A DNA stretch of 64,000 nt, taken from contig JAZKYY010000011.1 in the NCBI GenBank assembly GCA_045612365.1, positions 1 through 64,000 on the forward strand, written 5' to 3'. Positions 62,915 through 64,000 of the stretch are shown piece after piece (within the stretch, counting starts at the first letter, position 1; every line of letters begins with the position of its first letter). Under the pieces are notes generated by a model, which was not told the DNA's origin, did no database searches, and saw only the letters and a list, made by a program, of their open reading frames with translations. A program made the position numbers and the translations under genes. Source of the DNA: RGIG9608 sp045612365 (GTDB taxonomy: Bacteria > Bacteroidota > Bacteroidia > Bacteroidales > Paludibacteraceae).

Positions 62915-64000
62915 ATGAAAAAATATGCTTGGATATTATTATTGTCTTCACTAGTTTTTGCTAGTTGTGAAGATATCAATTGGGGTGATAATCAAGAAGA
63001 TGATGGTTTCGGTGGTGGATCTGGAGGTAGTTGGGGTGCTAACACTGTCACTTTTGATGATGCTACAGTAGAGTCTATTGAAGGTCAGCTTATTCAGGGG
63101 ATGGAATATGTTATTGACTTCCGTGAACACAAGTATCAATATCAACGTAATCTAAATGTTGATGTATATGCTGGGTATATGTCGTTATGTATGGACTTTG
63201 ATGGTCGTCAACCATCTACATATTACTATCCTAATAACCCATTTATTGCTGGTCCTTATGGAGAAACACCAAAGTTGTATCCATATATAGCTCCTGCTAT
63301 TTCTGCAGCATCTGATTTGGGACGTGGTGACTTGGCTGCCATTGCTAAAATTATGTATGGCTATAGTATGCTTGCTATTGCGGATTGTTTTGGCCCTATT
63401 GCTTATTATGATTGGAGAGTATTGAAGGAAACGTATCCTTTGCATTACCTCTCTCCACGTGAAGCATACGGAGCTATTATTCAGGATTTGCGTGATGCAG
63501 TTGATACTTTGAATGTTTATCAACCAACTGTTGCTCAACTAAAGAGAGTTGAAGGATCTACTGCTGGTTCTCCATGTGGATGGATGTGGCAGAATTGGGT
63601 AAAATTCGCAAACTCTATTCAGTTGCGTATGGCGCTTAATATGGCAAACGTAAAAGAACCAATTCAACTTTACCGTAATGGGCTAGATAATCCAACTACA
63701 GCAGAAACTCCACAAGAAATTGCTGAAAAAGCTGTTGCAGCTGGTGTTTTGGAATACGGAGATGATGACATTGGTTTCAAATCTAAAGATAGAAACTTGG
63801 TTCACCCATTGTATAAGATAGCTGTAGGTTGGGAAGATACTCGTTTGAGTGCATCGCTCGAAAATATCGCAAAACGTTATCAGCACCCAATGTTAGAGCA
63901 CTACTTTATTAACAATGGTGCAGGAAAACATGGTTACGACTTGAAAGACAAGGGAACTGGCGTCACAACATTAAAGAAAAATACTATGCGCGTCGGAGTT
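62915..64000 (+). CDS. SusD/RagB-type surface lipoprotein, 3' end outside window
   Basis: ATG at 62915, open to the last base (362 codons). Lipoprotein signal with lipobox FASC (about residue 20), followed by an acidic and Gly-rich stretch that fits surface export. The body has ARGDLAA-like LGRGDLAAIAKIMYG and WVKFANSIQLRMALNMANV, signatures of the SusD-like_2 (SusD/RagB lipoprotein) family. It caps the SusC barrel at the cell surface. The substrate cannot be judged because downstream genes are not visible. Confidence 0.92.
   Translation, partial: MKKYAWILLLSSLVFASCEDINWGDNQEDDGFGGGSGGSWGANTVTFDDATVESIEGQLIQGMEYVIDFREHKYQYQRNLNVDVYAGYMSLCMDFDGRQPSTYYYPNNPFIAGPYGETPKLYPYIAPAISAASDLGRGDLAAIAKIMYGYSMLAIADCFGPIAYYDWRVLKETYPLHYLSPREAYGAIIQDLRDAVDTLNVYQPTVAQLKRVEGSTAGSPCGWMWQNWVKFANSIQLRMALNMANVKEPIQLYRNGLDNPTTAETPQEIAEKAVAAGVLEYGDDDIGFKSKDRNLVHPLYKIAVGWEDTRLSASLENIAKRYQHPMLEHYFINNGAGKHGYDLKDKGTGVTTLKKNTMRVGV

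Noticed and set aside
1..64000. Template repeat or reverse transcriptase for the putative variable repeat within the window
   Set aside because: I found no second copy of the 428-577 framework and no reverse-transcriptase-like protein; if present, it lies outside.
1..64000. CRISPR arrays, rRNA genes, intact insertion sequences
   Set aside because: No regularly spaced repeats, rRNA signatures or full-length transposases were seen.

Overview
The window is chromosomal DNA from an AT-rich, anaerobic member of the Bacteroidales. The evidence is a SusC/SusD pair, a TonB receptor behind a TPP riboswitch, a C-terminal domain of the type IX secretion sorting type, Bacteroidetes-specific families (DUF5606, HXXEE), and repeated promoters of the form TTTG-N18..20-TAnnTTTG instead of the E. 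coli -35/-10. Anaerobic metabolism is suggested by methylmalonyl-CoA mutase, a carboxyltransferase of the oxaloacetate decarboxylase type, a four-subunit 2-oxoacid:ferredoxin oxidoreductase and a 2-hydroxyacyl-CoA dehydratase activase. I cannot name the genus; T9SS-bearing Paludibacter- or Porphyromonas-like lineages would fit.

Layout. 1-760: 3' end of a surface-type gene whose last 150 coding bases are GC-rich and dominated by NNC codons, resembling the variable repeat of a diversity-generating retroelement, followed by two hairpins and a terminator. 0.8-8 kb: HAD phosphatase, mutA-mutB, AraC regulator, two HXXEE membrane proteins. 8-15.5 kb: giant dehydratase activase with a TetR regulator, then TPP riboswitch and TonB receptor. 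15.5-20.5 kb: rod-like RNA, VWA/beta-barrel protein, serine-recombinase remnant beside tRNA-Leu, ribF, tRNA-Pro, apgM. 20.6-29.5 kb: clpB, a decayed small gene, M23 peptidase, large glycoside hydrolase with an inserted duplicated domain, nanA operon. 29.5-41 kb: 6S-like RNA, asnA, DUF5606-carboxyltransferase, candidate sRNA, bifunctional nuclease, nucleoside transporter-S41 protease, LptF/G, ribBA, DUF5009. 40.7-44.8 kb: dxr, obgE, two tRNA-Asn genes and a truncated tRNA-Asn around an unknown secreted protein and a structured intergenic element. 44.8-54.7 kb: ferredoxin oxidoreductase operon, hisH-hisF, recQ-cinA, second rod-like RNA, two paralogous lipoproteins, prfB with programmed frameshift. 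54.7-64 kb: ribE, outer-membrane protein, Gate-domain permease, PRiA4_ORF3-like protein, miaA, LysE exporter, and susC plus the start of susD.

How the genes work together. MutA/MutB interconvert succinyl-CoA and methylmalonyl-CoA in the succinate-propionate route; the biotin-less carboxyltransferase probably needs a separate carrier protein encoded elsewhere. Riboflavin genes ribBA, ribE and ribF are scattered, not clustered. The TPP switch links the TonB receptor to thiamin uptake, and TPP is the cofactor of the 2-oxoacid oxidoreductase at 45-47 kb.

The least explained parts are non-coding: two homologous rod-like RNAs (15.6 and 52.2 kb), a 6S-like RNA (29.6 kb), a promoter-hairpin-terminator unit (33.2 kb), a multi-hairpin element with two mutually exclusive helices (43.3 kb), and the variable-repeat-like gene end at position 428-577. 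No CRISPR array, rRNA operon, intact transposase or reverse transcriptase is visible.
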